From: Halichondria panicea
Taxonomy: Eukaryota; Porifera; Demospongiae; Suberitida; Halichondriidae
Direction of reading: 5' to 3'
Assembly (NCBI RefSeq): GCF_963675165.1
Contig: NC_087388.1
Coordinates: 2,582,800-2,646,799 of the forward strand
Length of the DNA stretch: 64,000 nt
Part shown: positions 54,982 through 64,000 of the stretch, piece by piece
Layout: each line of letters begins with the position of its first letter
How positions within the stretch are numbered: position 1 is the first letter of the stretch
Notes under the pieces: model-generated
Databases searched by the model: none
The model's input: only the letters and a program-made list of their open reading frames with translations
What the model was told of the DNA's origin: nothing
Translations under genes and position numbers: made by a program

Positions 54982-57368
54982 TTCGAAGTCCAAACTCACC
55001 TACGTGAAAACGCCTCACTCCATAGAACGTACGTAGACCAGAAAACAAGCCTCGAGAAAATTCTTTCCTACCAAAATCTGATAGCAACCTACAGGAACAT
55101 CCCAAAACAATATAAACCGAATCTGTTAACCATATCAGCCAACGAAGACGACATCAACAGCCAGTTCCTCAGCTCATACAAACAGCTTTTCTTCGACTAC
55201 CTAACGAAAGTGATCACACAAAACACCATCAAGCTAGGAACAATCCAAAGTAAGCTAGCCAACATCATACCCCAAGCTGAAAAACATCTCGCATCACTTA
55301 ACTTATCGCCAGAACAAACAGCAGCTCTGCACAACAATTTTCTCAAACAATGCCAAGCAGACACTGACACAGAACCCAGACCAAAAATACAGCGAATCAA
55401 AAGCAAGAAAACACCTAAGCCAACCAAAGAGGGAAAACGAAAAACAACGGTGAGTCAACCAGCCCAAAAGAAACGCAAGTTATCCCACAACCAGACAAAT
55501 CCGACCAAGTGCCCAATTACATCACCCACAAATGCACAAACCCACAAATGCACAAAATTCTTTTTTATCTCTAGGCCCCCAAGCCAATTCAACACCGACT
55601 TAAGCGTACACAACTTAAGTTCAATGGATTTACAGGATACCGACCTCGCTCTTCTTAATAAAGGACTCTCTTTTTCCCCCACTCCGAACGCCCCCACCAT
55701 CACCCAACACCTCGAACTTTTAAAACAATTCGACAAATTAATATGCACAAACTTTACGTCCAATCTATGTACATGCAACCCGAAAACCACAGACAAAGGA
55801 AACAGTCAAAACCCAAGTATCACAGGACACACAAAACCCTTTAATTTACCGACGAATGAAATTTCTACCTAAACCATCACACACATCTATTACTCAAATC
55901 TACTAGGGGGAACCCATTCTAGAAGCTTACATAGACACAACAAAGAACTCCTTGAATGACCAATTACCGGCACTTTTCAAGCAACAAAAACAAATCTCCC
56001 TAAAAAACAAAAAATCGCAAAAAACCGTTTCGTAAAAAATAGAGCAGCACTCACAATCAAACCAGCAGATAAAAACTTGGGCATAGTGACCAGCGACTAT
56101 ATACAAATATGTGCATCAATACATATGTACAAGTAGACACCTTCCCAGCCACAACAATCCACCGAAATCTCCAAAACACTGAGCATTCAAGAGTACTGAA
56201 ACCTCATAAAAACCTTCACAATTTTCTTCTACCGCAACCAAATAAAACACGGACACTCAAATTCTATGGTATACCAAAAATCCATAAAAAGTTCACCAGC
56301 CTACCACCAGTCCGCCCAATAGTATCCCACTCAAACTCGCTACTAGCACCAACGGCCAAGTTTATTGATCACGTCCTTCAACCTCTCGCCCGATCACATC
56401 AAGACTTCCTTCTCAACTCCAGCTCTCTCCTTCGTATACTCTAATATATACATATCCCAGACGATGCCTTTTTGGTCACAATCGATGTAGAAAGCCTCTA
56501 CCCATCAAATCGTCTACAAGAAATGCACGCCAAAAAACATCTACTCCTGTTCGATCCTATTAAACTGTTGCACACCAATGTCACTTCGAACTTTTTCGCT
56601 TTAAACAAATCAAAGGGACAGCACAGCGATGGGAGCTGCTTTCTCACCCACCATTGCCATTTTGGAAAAGTTCATTGCATCCCAGCCCAAAAAACCACAC
56701 CTCCTAAAAAGGTACATAGTATCATTTGGGAACACTCCCTAGAAGACCTACTAACCTTCCTCTCAGCAACACTGAGATACACGTGGACATTCTCCAAAAC
56801 ATCAGTCGATTATTTAACGGGTCTCACTTTCCCAGCAACAAACCTGTTGGACACAAAAACGTTCCAAAAAACTCAAAACTTATACCAATACCTACACTTT
56901 AATTCATGTCATCCAATGTCAACATTCAAGGGCCTCATAATAGGAGAATGCAGATACGTAAGAATTAATTCGTCAAAGGACAACTATCTAGCGACCCTAG
57001 AACAGTTCAAACAAAGGCTATACAAAAGACAATAAATATCCCACAGCGCGCTCGTCAACAAAAAAACTTGAAAAATCAATTACGAACAAAGACAGAACTA
57101 CCTGAAAGAACCCACCATCGCAAATATCTCGAAGCCAAAACCAACTTTTAAGTGTCTGCCTCCACCACAAAGGCAATCATCCTACAACATTATCGTATGG
57201 TTCAGAGATTTGCACCAAGACCTAGATTTATTCCTCTAAGGCACGGAGAAGACCTAATTCGTGCAAAAATATACCCCACAGATGAACAATTCGTTGACAT
57301 GGTACTCACCACCAGCCAAGAGTTCCACAGCCTCAACACAACAGCACATCGCACAATGCTACAAGGCT
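54982..57368 (+). pseudogene. Penelope-like element ORF, N-terminal and RT part
   Basis: 54982-55872 is one open frame: a Lys/Pro-rich linker with RKTTVSQPAQKKRKL, then NLSSMDLQDTDLALLNKGLS with FSPTPNAP, the conserved pre-RT segment of Penelope-like elements. After breaks follow ALTIKPADKNLGIVTSD (56050), KTRTLKFYGIPKIHKKF and LPPVRPIVSHSNS (56240-56340), VTIDVESLYPS (56472), then TFSKTSVDYLTGLTFPATNL and YQYLHFNSCHPMSTFKGLII (56800-56940). The stretch where the RT catalytic YxDD box is expected (before IIWEHSLEDLLTF) reads KKVHS, so the active site is lost. The frame ends at the Gypsy LTR at 57368; the C-terminal domain resumes at 61912. Confidence 0.75.
57363..57367. repeat. Gypsy target-site duplication, left (AAGGC)
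   Basis: AAGGC before the left LTR, AGGGC (61907-61911) after the right LTR. This is a five-base duplication with one mismatch, the size expected for Gypsy integrases. Confidence 0.55.
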
Positions 57369-57664
57369 GTTATATCCTTGATAGCCTAGCGATACTCTAG
57401 ATCAGCCTTATAGATATATTGTTACTCTGCACTATATCTAGGGACAGGGGTTCACCTAGCATCTGAATCTGATAATGACAACTGAACACTGTGCACAAAC
57501 ACTGACTTAAATACACACAGAAACAAAACCAGTTTAACTAGAACTAAACAGGTCAGACAGGAAACCATACCTAATAATATGCATACAGAGACTACCACTA
57601 AAACCCACAAATATGTACTACTAATAATAAGGTTAAGTCTAAAGAGTTAGTCAGAGTTACCACA
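57368..57664 (-). repeat. Gypsy LTR (3' LTR of minus-strand element)
   Basis: 297 bp, TG...CA ends. Differs from the LTR at 61610-61906 at one base seen by eye (A/G within CTGCACTAT(A/G)TCTAGG). A purine-rich tract (AGAGGGGAGGAGATG on the minus strand) lies immediately internal, as expected for a polypurine tract. Confidence 0.95.
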
Positions 57665-57675
57665 TCTCCTCCCCT

Positions 57676-58752
57676 CTAAGATTGTTGGCCATATCGGTCG
57701 GGAGGTCGTGTTGTTCTATTTGAACGTCTCACGGGCATATCTTCCGGAGTTGGGTCTGCTTGCTCAGGGGAGTCGCTATTCGTTTCCGGTACTATGTAAT
57801 CGTCATCCTCCTCTGATGTAGTTATGATCGCTTGTCTATTTCTCAACTGGTCGATGTGTCTTTTCACCACTTGTCCAGTCTCCAATTCCACCATATATGT
57901 TCTGGTTCCTAGAACCTGTGAAATCTTTCCCGGCAACCATTTGTCACCTGGCCGAAAATTCTTGGCATAGACTGGATCGCCTTCTAGGTATAAGCGTTCC
58001 CTCTGCGTTTTGTCGTGGTTCACTTTCTGAGAGTTCTGTTTTTCTTCTACTCGTTTGGCTAGATCAGGATGTAACAAATCCAAATGTGTTCTCAGTTTCC
58101 TTCCTAGAAGTAGTTCTGCTGGCGTTCTTCCAGTAGTGGCATGAGGTATCGTTCGATACTTGAACAGTATTCTTGCTAATCGCAAATCAAAATCTCCTTT
58201 AGAGTTCTTTCTCAGCCCGTTCTTTATCACTTGTACTGCTCTTTCCGCCAAGCCATTCGTTGCAGGGTGATACGGGGCAGTGGTACGGTGTCTTATTCCA
58301 TTGCTTTTTGCAAATGTTTGGAATTCCTCGCTTGTGAACGATGTACCGTTATCCGAAAATATCAATTCTGGGAGACCATGAGTCGCCATCAGGTTTCTTA
58401 AAACTCGAATGGTTGCTGCTGATGATGTAGAGGCTACTGTCACTGCTTCTATCCATTTAGAATGTGCATCTACCACAACAAGGACCATCTTTCCTTCCAC
58501 TGGTCCCAAATGATCGATGTGTATCCTTGACCACGGTCTTTTAGGCCATTCCCAGGGGTGCAGTGGAGCTTCAGCAGGTGACTTTTGATTCATTTGACAC
58601 TTCTCACAGGTTTGCACTTTTCCTGTAATATCTGAATCAATTCCTGGCCACCACACGACTTGTCTCGCTAGGAGCTTCATTTTCGATATTCCGGGGTGTC
58701 CTTCATGTAATAGGGCCAGTACATCTGGTCTTCCAACCACTGGGACGATGAC
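57676..58752 (-). CDS. Gypsy integrase
   Basis: Minus strand. It begins right after a TGA at 58753-58755 in the same frame as the upstream RT/RNase H, so it is the C-terminal part of one polyprotein interrupted by a nonsense codon. The N-terminal zinc-binding part shows HEGHPGISKMKLLARQVVWW and CEKCQMNQKSP (H-H-C-C). The catalytic core has Asp in HIDHLGPVEGKMVLVVVDAH, Asp in FSDNGTSFTSEEFQ and Glu in YHPATNGLAERAVQVIK (DDE). A C-terminal segment with FRPGDKWLPGKISQVLGTRT follows, then an acidic tail. It inserts the cDNA into host DNA. All catalytic residues are intact. Confidence 0.9.
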   Translation of the reverse strand, partial: VIVPVVGRPDVLALLHEGHPGISKMKLLARQVVWWPGIDSDITGKVQTCEKCQMNQKSPAEAPLHPWEWPKRPWSRIHIDHLGPVEGKMVLVVVDAHSKWIEAVTVASTSSAATIRVLRNLMATHGLPELIFSDNGTSFTSEEFQTFAKSNGIRHRTTAPYHPATNGLAERAVQVIKNGLRKNSKGDFDLRLARILFKYRTIPHATTGRTPAELLLGRKLRTHLDLLHPDLAKRVEEKQNSQKVNHDKTQRERLYLEGDPVYAKNFRPGDKWLPGKISQVLGTRTYMVELETGQVVKRHIDQLRNRQAIITTSEEDDDYIVPETNSDSPEQADPTPEDMPVRRSNRTTRPPDRYGQQS

Positions 58753-59949
58753 TCAATTTCCCCAAAGCACACAGTCGTCAATCGTGCTGAGCTCGTCTTT
58801 TCTTTGTTGATATGGAGCTAACGCATCCTCGCTTTCTTCCCTCCATCCTTTCATTACGAATGTTCGTACTCTACTGAGTAGGGGATCACGATCTGTCCAT
58901 TTTCGAATCTGTTTCGCCGATATGGGGGATGCTTGCAAGGTTTCCAGTAACAGGACCACTTCTGCAGGAACTTTCGCTTCTCTAGGTGTGTCTGGTAGAG
59001 GTAATCTACTCAGGCCATCTGCATTTGCAATTTTCTCTCCAGGTCGGTATGAGATCGAGTACTGGTATGCACTGAGGGTTAGGGCCCATCGTCGCAGTCT
59101 AGCAGATGCCATGGCTGGAATTGCCTTGTTTTCATTTAACAAATACTGTAGGGGTTTGTGATCGGACACGATGGAAAATTTCCTCCCATAAATGTATTGA
59201 TGAAATCGTTTGACGCCAAATGTAATCGCTAGGGCCTCTTTGTCTAGCTGTGAGTACCTCTGCTCCACCTCGTTCAGGGTTCGAGAAGCAAAGGCAATTG
59301 GTTTCTCTGTACCATCCTCTTGTATGTGAGATAGCACTGCTCCCACTCCGTACGGTGAAGCATCAGCCGCCATTGTGAGGGGTTTAGACGGGTCATAGTG
59401 TTCTAGCACCGGTGACTTTGTTAGTTGTTCTTTAACCGTCTCAAAGGCTTTTCTCTCTTGGATCCCCCATTTCCATTGGGTCTTCTTTTGAAGTAACCGA
59501 TACAGTGGTGCTAGATTGCTCGATACGTCCTTGATGAACTTGCCATAGTAATTCACCATTCCTAGAAATGAGCGCAACTGTGGTACATTCTGAGGCGCTG
59601 GGGCTTCTCTGATGGCTCTGACCTTGGTCTCTGTTGGTTCTAAACCATTTGCTGAGATCGAATGCCCAAGGTATTCCACCTTGTCCAGTAGAAACTGACA
59701 CTTTCCTTTCTTCAGTGTGAGATTTTCTTCTCCCAGTCTGGTTAAGACTTTGTCGATATTTTGGAGATGTTCCTCCTCTGTTTCTCCTGTAACCAAAATG
59801 TCATCAATGTACACTACCGTCGAAGGAATGTCTCTAAGCAACCCTTCCATAGCCCTTTGGAATATGGCTGGAGCGGAGTGTACCCCGAAAGGTAGTCGGT
59901 TATACCGAAACAAACCCTTGTGGGTGTTGATCGTGACACTGTCCTTGGA
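58753..59949 (-). CDS. Gypsy reverse transcriptase (palm) and RNase H
   Basis: Minus strand, in frame with the gag-protease-RT part upstream but separated by TAG at 59950-59952. It shows FRYNRLPFGVHSAPAIFQRA, the catalytic box VVYIDDILVTG, LGHSISANGLEPTETKVRAI, LRSFLGMVNYYGKF, and RNase H with MAADASPYGVGAVLSH, SRTLNEVEQRYSQLDKEALA and FSIVSDHKPL. The end at TGA (58753-58755), where the frame continues into integrase, is another nonsense change. RT copies the RNA and RNase H removes it. The catalytic Asp pair is intact; function would require read-through of both stops. Confidence 0.9.
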   Translation of the reverse strand, partial: SKDSVTINTHKGLFRYNRLPFGVHSAPAIFQRAMEGLLRDIPSTVVYIDDILVTGETEEEHLQNIDKVLTRLGEENLTLKKGKCQFLLDKVEYLGHSISANGLEPTETKVRAIREAPAPQNVPQLRSFLGMVNYYGKFIKDVSSNLAPLYRLLQKKTQWKWGIQERKAFETVKEQLTKSPVLEHYDPSKPLTMAADASPYGVGAVLSHIQEDGTEKPIAFASRTLNEVEQRYSQLDKEALAITFGVKRFHQYIYGRKFSIVSDHKPLQYLLNENKAIPAMASARLRRWALTLSAYQYSISYRPGEKIANADGLSRLPLPDTPREAKVPAEVVLLLETLQASPISAKQIRKWTDRDPLLSRVRTFVMKGWREESEDALAPYQQRKDELSTIDDCVLWGN

Positions 59950-61581
59950 CTAAGAGTCCAAAGGAATCTGCTGATACGCATGAGCGATATCTAGCTTGGT
60001 AAATTTCTTCCCCCCTGCTAGTCGAGCAAAGAGGTCTTCGATTTTGGGTAGAGGGTAAGGGTCAAGCTTAGCCGCTTTGTTGACTGTTAGCTTGTAATCT
60101 CCACAGATTCTTATCGATCCATCAGGTTTTAACACTGGGACCACAGGTGCAGCCCAGTTAGAGAACTTCACTGGTTCAATGATTCCGTTTGCTTCTAATC
60201 GATTGAGTTCATTTTCCACCTTCTCACGTAAGGCGTACGGAACCGTTCTTGCCTTGCAGAATGTAGGAGTTGCATCTTGCTCCACTTGTAACTTTGCTTC
60301 AATGTGGGCAGCTTTTCCTAGCTCTGGACTGAATACACCTTTGTGTTTACTGAGGGTTTCCTCAACAGATGGCGGGTACTGGTGTGTGTAATGGATAGCA
60401 GCCAATTCCTTCCAATTCAATTGGAGACGCTTAAGCCAATCTCTACCCAATAGGCTAGGTCCAGAACCTTCTACTACTAGCACTGACAGAGCAGCTCGTT
60501 GTGCCTCGTACCTCACATGTACTTTTAGTGTTCCTAGCACAACCAGCTGTTGTTCGGAGTACGTACGTAGTCGTATCGTCGTAGGTTTCAATGCGACTTT
60601 TCGGAGTTGTTGAGACGTTTTGTTCTTCTGAAGTTGTCGAAATGTTTCGTTGCTGATCAGCGACATCGCTGCACCAGTATCCACTTCCATTTCCATAGGA
60701 ACCTTATTCAGTGACACATGTACCACATATGGTGGTTGGTGGTGGTTCCTTTCTTCCACATGATTGATCAGGTTTACACTGTCATCAGACTCGTAGCTGT
60801 GCTCCATGTGATGAGTAGGTTTCTTTCCTTTTTCTTGTTTTGCCTTAGCTCGGCATACCCTTGCAATGTGGCCAGGTTTCTTACAGTAGTGACATACCGC
60901 TTCCTTAAACTTGCACACTGCTGGCTGATGTTTACCACCACAGCGATAACAGTCTCTTGGCTGATCCTGCGGGGGTGTTTTGCTTGATTTCTGGTGTTTC
61001 TGTTTCCTTGACGTATACAAGACTTCACTTGTGTCGTGTCTTCGAAGGCTCTTCGTGGTCTTCTCTGCAGACTCAGATGCTTGCACTATTTCAAGTGTTC
61101 GCTTGTACGTCAGGTCAGCTTCTGTCAATAGCCTCTTCCTGTCCGTCTCTTTCCGCAATCCCACCACGATCTGATCTCGAAGTTCTTCTGTCAGTCTGTC
61201 TCCCGCAAATCCACAGTGGATTGCTAGTTTCCTCAACGCTGCATCGAACTCAGCCATACTTTCTCCTTCCTTCTGGACTCTGGTACGAAACTGAAAGCGT
61301 TCGGCGATCACTATCCGTGGAGGTTCATAGTGTCTTTGCAGTAGGGCCGTGAGCTCAGCCAATGTCTTGGTACTAGGCTTTGTGGGTAACAACAAGTCGC
61401 TCAGTCTAGCATATGTCGACGCTCCAATGGACGATAGTAGAGTTGCTACTTTCAAGTCGTCCTGTATTCTTTGAGCTGTGAAGTACAGATCCACCCTCTC
61501 CAAGTATTGTGTGATGGAATCAGTAGCTGCATTGAACTCAGTAGCTGCATTGAACTCTTGCAAGCTACCTCGAGTTGCCAT
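59950..61581 (-). CDS. Gypsy gag, protease and RT start
   Basis: Minus strand, 543 codons from ATG at 61581 to TAG at 59950. The start has an 18-bp tandem duplication giving EFNAATEFNAAT. The gag domain includes YFTAQRIQDDLKVATLLSSI and LLQRHYEPPRIVIAERFQF. Two zinc knuckles follow (CYRCGGKHQPAVC and CHYCKKPGHIARVC), then the aspartic protease with VDTGAAMSLIS. RT begins with RTVPYALREKVENELNRLEA, PVVPVLKPDGSIRICGDYK and KLDIAHAYQQIPLDS, where TAG interrupts. Gag packages RNA and the protease processes the polyprotein. There is no frameshift between gag and pol, so a single-ORF family. Confidence 0.9.
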   Translation of the reverse strand: MATRGSLQEFNAATEFNAATDSITQYLERVDLYFTAQRIQDDLKVATLLSSIGASTYARLSDLLLPTKPSTKTLAELTALLQRHYEPPRIVIAERFQFRTRVQKEGESMAEFDAALRKLAIHCGFAGDRLTEELRDQIVVGLRKETDRKRLLTEADLTYKRTLEIVQASESAEKTTKSLRRHDTSEVLYTSRKQKHQKSSKTPPQDQPRDCYRCGGKHQPAVCKFKEAVCHYCKKPGHIARVCRAKAKQEKGKKPTHHMEHSYESDDSVNLINHVEERNHHQPPYVVHVSLNKVPMEMEVDTGAAMSLISNETFRQLQKNKTSQQLRKVALKPTTIRLRTYSEQQLVVLGTLKVHVRYEAQRAALSVLVVEGSGPSLLGRDWLKRLQLNWKELAAIHYTHQYPPSVEETLSKHKGVFSPELGKAAHIEAKLQVEQDATPTFCKARTVPYALREKVENELNRLEANGIIEPVKFSNWAAPVVPVLKPDGSIRICGDYKLTVNKAAKLDPYPLPKIEDLFARLAGGKKFTKLDIAHAYQQIPLDS

Positions 61582-61609
61582 TGGTACAGTTTTATCCTCG
61601 TCGCCAATT

Positions 61610-61906
61610 TGTTATATCCTTGATAGCCTAGCGATACTCTAGATCAGCCTTATAGATATATTGTTACTCTGCACTATGTCTAGGGACAGGGGTTCACCTA
61701 GCATCTGAATCTGATAATGACAACTGAACACTGTGCACAAACACTGACTTAAATACACACAGAAACAAAACCAGTTTAACTAGAACTAAACAGGTCAGAC
61801 AGGAAACCATACCTAATAATATGCATACAGAGACTACCACTAAAACCCACAAATATGTACTACTAATAATAAGGTTAAGTCTAAAGAGTTAGTCAGAGTT
61901 ACCACA
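61610..61906 (-). repeat. Gypsy LTR (5' LTR of minus-strand element)
   Basis: 297 bp, same length as the left LTR and with one visible difference. It should contain the promoter for the minus-strand transcript. Confidence 0.95.
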
Positions 61907-61911
61907 AGGGC

Positions 61912-62358
61912 CAACACTACGCCCGTGTGAAACGTCAACCAAAACTTGTAAAAACATCAGATGTGCCACCTGTCAACACCTAAACTGTGATACTCACTTC
62001 CGTAGTACCACCAACGGAAGGACACACCCTATCAGACGATCTTTCACGTGTAAATCATCCAACGTTAATCTACCTGATTACTTGCAAAAAATGTAAAAAC
62101 AATACGTCGATCTAACAACAAAACAACTGAATTATAGAATCTGTAGACACCGATCCAACATCACCCATAATCAACCCATCTACATTAGCAGACATTTCAA
62201 TTTCAAGGATCATAATATACACCACCTCGCCGTACAAGCAATAGACCAAGCAGATAATCTCGAAGAACTAAAAAAGCTTGAACGCTTTTGGATTCTCACA
62301 TTAGATACTGTTGTTCCAAAAGGTCTAAACGTAACTATCGGCCACGGTGCATTGTAAG
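61912..62358 (+). pseudogene. Penelope-like element C-terminal GIY-YIG-type endonuclease part
   Basis: Plus strand, directly after the Gypsy right flank. In frame pieces: RCATCQHLNCDTHFRS, THPIRRSFTCKSSNVN, then after small breaks ITHNQPIYISRHFNFKDHNI, EELKKLERFWILTLDTVVPK, GLNV. The order (Cys cluster, FTCKSSNV strand, HFN..DH, then E...W...L.T..P.GLN) is the conserved end of Penelope-like proteins carrying a GIY-YIG endonuclease. The expected tyrosine motif is degraded to KQYVDL. It completes the ORF interrupted at 57367. Confidence 0.75.
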
Positions 62359-62455
62359 ATCTATGATTGATTGTATGTATGTATGTATATATGTGCTATA
62401 ATAACAAATAAACATGTAAACAACGTCTAAATAAGTATACAATATGTACATACTA

Positions 62456-62499
62456 GATGGAGAAGGGTCCCCCACCACGCGGGGGGACCCTTCTCCATC
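62456..62499. other. Strong G+C-rich hairpin after the Penelope-like ORF
   Basis: GATGGAGAAGGGTCCCCC and GGGGGACCCTTCTCCATC form an 18-bp perfect stem with an 8-base loop (ACCACGCG), about 100 bp after the end of the ORF in an otherwise AT-rich region. It could be a 3' structure recognised by the element's RT, or an independent foldback. Confidence 0.6.
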
Positions 62500-63229
62500 G
62501 GGGTCCCCCTGCCTGGTGAGGGAAAAACACACACACACACACTACTACATATTTATTTTGACTAATGCCTTGTGCTAACTCTAAGAAATGTAGAGACTAC
62601 ACACACATGTCACCTAAATGTACATGTATAAGCATTAATTAAGCGTATACCACAAAAACTAGATAAGACCCTAGCTTTTTCCCTCCAAAGTACCACAACC
62701 CAGTAGTCACATGAGATAAGTCCTAAGAGAGCCTCCATAACAAAGCCAAGTAAACTGCAGCAACCCACTCCGAAGAACATAAGATAAATGCTCTTAATAG
62801 CTAAGCATACCCAAGGTACATAAGTATACTAAATTGGGTACTATTTAAGATTGTGGATACATGAACAAGATATCCTCACACCATTGAATAGCTAGGTAAA
62901 CATACACAATATGTAATAATTATACATAATTACACTAAGCTGTGTACAAGTATCTATACTTAAGACTGTGGACGCAATGAACGAGCGGAGAGAGTTGGTA
63001 CAATCAAAGACCCTTTCCCGAATCTCAAGGTCGGGCATTCAAGTGCTTCTTTGTTTATCATTTGTCTGTGTGTTCTGTTTTAATTTTATTTTCTGTCCCC
63101 TGTGCCCCCCTCCCCCCCCCATTGCAAGTAGGGAGGCAAGTCTTTTGTAAAATACATGTACCCTGCACTTTTAAAACACCACAACCACGGTGTACGCCAC
63201 ATACAGCTTCCAGAACGCCCTCAAAACAT
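62500..63229. other. 3' flank, no gene
   Basis: Short (CA)n at 62526-62543 and a C-rich run at 63103-63120. No domain in the short frames. Probably the 3' untranslated part of the Penelope-like element plus flanking DNA. Confidence 0.35.
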
Positions 63230-63355
63230 AAACCCAAACCATTGCCTTACTACCATAAAAGCATACAAAACAAAAACCCCAAAATAATGGTACACCAAAA
63301 TTAATGAAGTTTACACATCACAATTAAGATCCACAAGTACATTACCACAATACCG
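63230..63355 (+). repeat. Direct repeat flanking the Penelope-like element, right copy
   Basis: Same orientation and near-identical to 54346-54465 (ACCATTGCCTTACTACCATA ... CCACAAGTACATTACCACAA). The space between the two copies holds the Penelope-like element plus the Gypsy insertion. Confidence 0.7.
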
Positions 63356-64000
63356 TACCCTCGCGAAAATAAGCCCATCTTGAATAAACACCCATCCCCT
63401 CTTTTGCTTCGAAGTTCTTGCACAAGGGTATTTTCACTCGATTATAAGCCCATCCAGAATAAAGAGTTTGAGCATGCGCAGTAGCTAAATGCCACATGTT
63501 GACTATTAATTTTGGTGAAGAAAGGTAGTAGCTAGTACGACTATACTCCTTGCTGGACCAAGATCAGACATATAACTTTCTCTGTATGGATCTGTTTGCC
63601 CTTGAAGATGTATATGCAGGGAACAAGCAGTCCTATATGCAGAGAAAAGAAAACACAAAGTCCAAGAAAGTTATCATACAGGCCAATTTTGCAGGTGACC
63701 TTGCCTTGGTTTTCTGAAACAAAGTACCTGATAGCTGCTCTGTAGGAGTATGACCTACCATCCTTTGGGAAGTTTCTGCTACATCTGACATCGACACAAG
63801 TGACAAGCAACGAATAGAGTCAAGAGTCCACTTCTTCATGTTCATTCTCTTGTCATGCTTTAATCAGCATTAGTTTATAACATGTTGTTGTCAATGAAAT
63901 GTTCATACTATGTATTAAAATGATCATAATTATAATTATAGAGCAAAGTGTAAACCTCAATTTGAGGCCGCGGGTGGGCATATATTCGAATGAAAACTCG
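63356..64000. other. Interspersed repeat fragment and spacer
   Basis: 63355-63475 carries CGAAAATAAGCCCATC, AATAAACACCCATCCC and CGATTATAAGCCCATCC units typical of a common invertebrate dispersed repeat. The minus-strand frames at 63541-63845 show no domain. A similar CGTATATTCTCG-type motif starts again near 63980. Confidence 0.35.

Larger units (their letters stand above)
57368..61906 (-). mobile_element. Young Ty3/Gypsy retrotransposon inserted in the Penelope-like element
   Basis: 4.54-kb element on the minus strand with 297-bp LTRs differing at one visible base, complete gag-protease-RT-RNase H-integrase order and two in-frame nonsense codons. Near-identical LTRs mean recent insertion. 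It splits the Penelope-like ORF between the RT and the GIY-YIG-type domain. Next to the 5' LTR the minus strand reads AATTGGCGACGAGGATAAAA, a primer-binding-site region of the TTGGCGACGAGGAT type seen in many animal Gypsy elements. Confidence 0.95.

Noticed and set aside
57676-61581. Possible endogenous retrovirus
   Set aside because: Gene order and motifs are Gypsy-type with no envelope gene between integrase and the 3' LTR, so it is an LTR retrotransposon.

Overview
The window is eukaryotic and almost certainly from an invertebrate animal. Gene-like segments are split by short GT-AG introns (about 50-150 nt), the base composition is moderately AT-rich, and almost everything recognisable is transposon-derived: Gypsy, Copia, Penelope-like, non-LTR, Helitron, Crypton-like, P-like, Kolobok-like, Merlin-like and piggyBac-like pieces. 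That spread, the tiny introns and the presence of Crinkler/RHS-type genes best fit a sponge (demosponge) or a similar early-branching animal. This is inference; no conserved host housekeeping gene, rRNA or tRNA was recognised.

Layout. 1-6.3 kb: repeat-derived DNA with a 400-bp hairpin element (1.09-1.49 kb) and a deleted piggyBac-like element (4.85-5.49 kb). 6.2-7.58 kb: broken Gypsy gag-pol. 7.58-21.3 kb: the most unusual region, a cluster of Crinkler/RHS-type genes set in arrays of an ~84-bp repeat and a GTAGGATG-type repeat. It holds a five-exon nuclease-like gene (8.07-8.81), an inverted copy of a header exon (9.54-9.85), a micro-exon gene (10.2-11.2), an intact three-exon P-loop NTPase/REase-like gene (12.3-14.3), an orphan kinase C-lobe (14.4-14.9) and a second, frameshifted NTPase/REase-like gene on the minus strand (18.1-19.7). 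21.4-25.1 kb: Merlin-like remnant, then a Copia remnant interrupted by a Crypton-like tyrosine recombinase element. 25.1-28 kb: microsatellite and a 432-bp MITE with perfect 44-bp TIRs. 28.2-33.2 kb: an almost complete two-gene P-like DNA transposon (75-bp TIRs, 7-bp target duplication) inserted in a Helitron remnant. 33.2-40 kb: Helitron N-terminal repeats, MITEs and a second piggyBac-like relic. 40.1-41.8 kb: tandem 93-nt exon-like units. 42-48 kb: degenerate multi-exon segments including a Kolobok-like transposase. 50.9-51.95 kb: a second tandem micro-exon-like array. 52-54.4 kb: broken recombinase-like and non-LTR reverse transcriptase pieces. 54.35-63.36 kb: a Penelope-like element flanked by direct repeats and split by a young Gypsy retrotransposon with nearly identical LTRs.

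How the pieces relate. Most genes serve the replication or mobility of their own elements, and the nesting gives relative ages: Gypsy is younger than Penelope-like, P-like younger than Helitron, and Crypton-like younger than Copia. The Crinkler/RHS cluster differs. It carries NTPase genes of one family beside three kinds of possible effector module (REase-like, kinase-like, PD-(D/E)XK-like), with 400-bp inverted repeats around the intact copy. This looks like a locus where duplication and recombination reshuffle headers and C-terminal modules; it is my best candidate for an undescribed system.

Splice structures given here are read from GT/AG signals and reading phase only, without transcript evidence.
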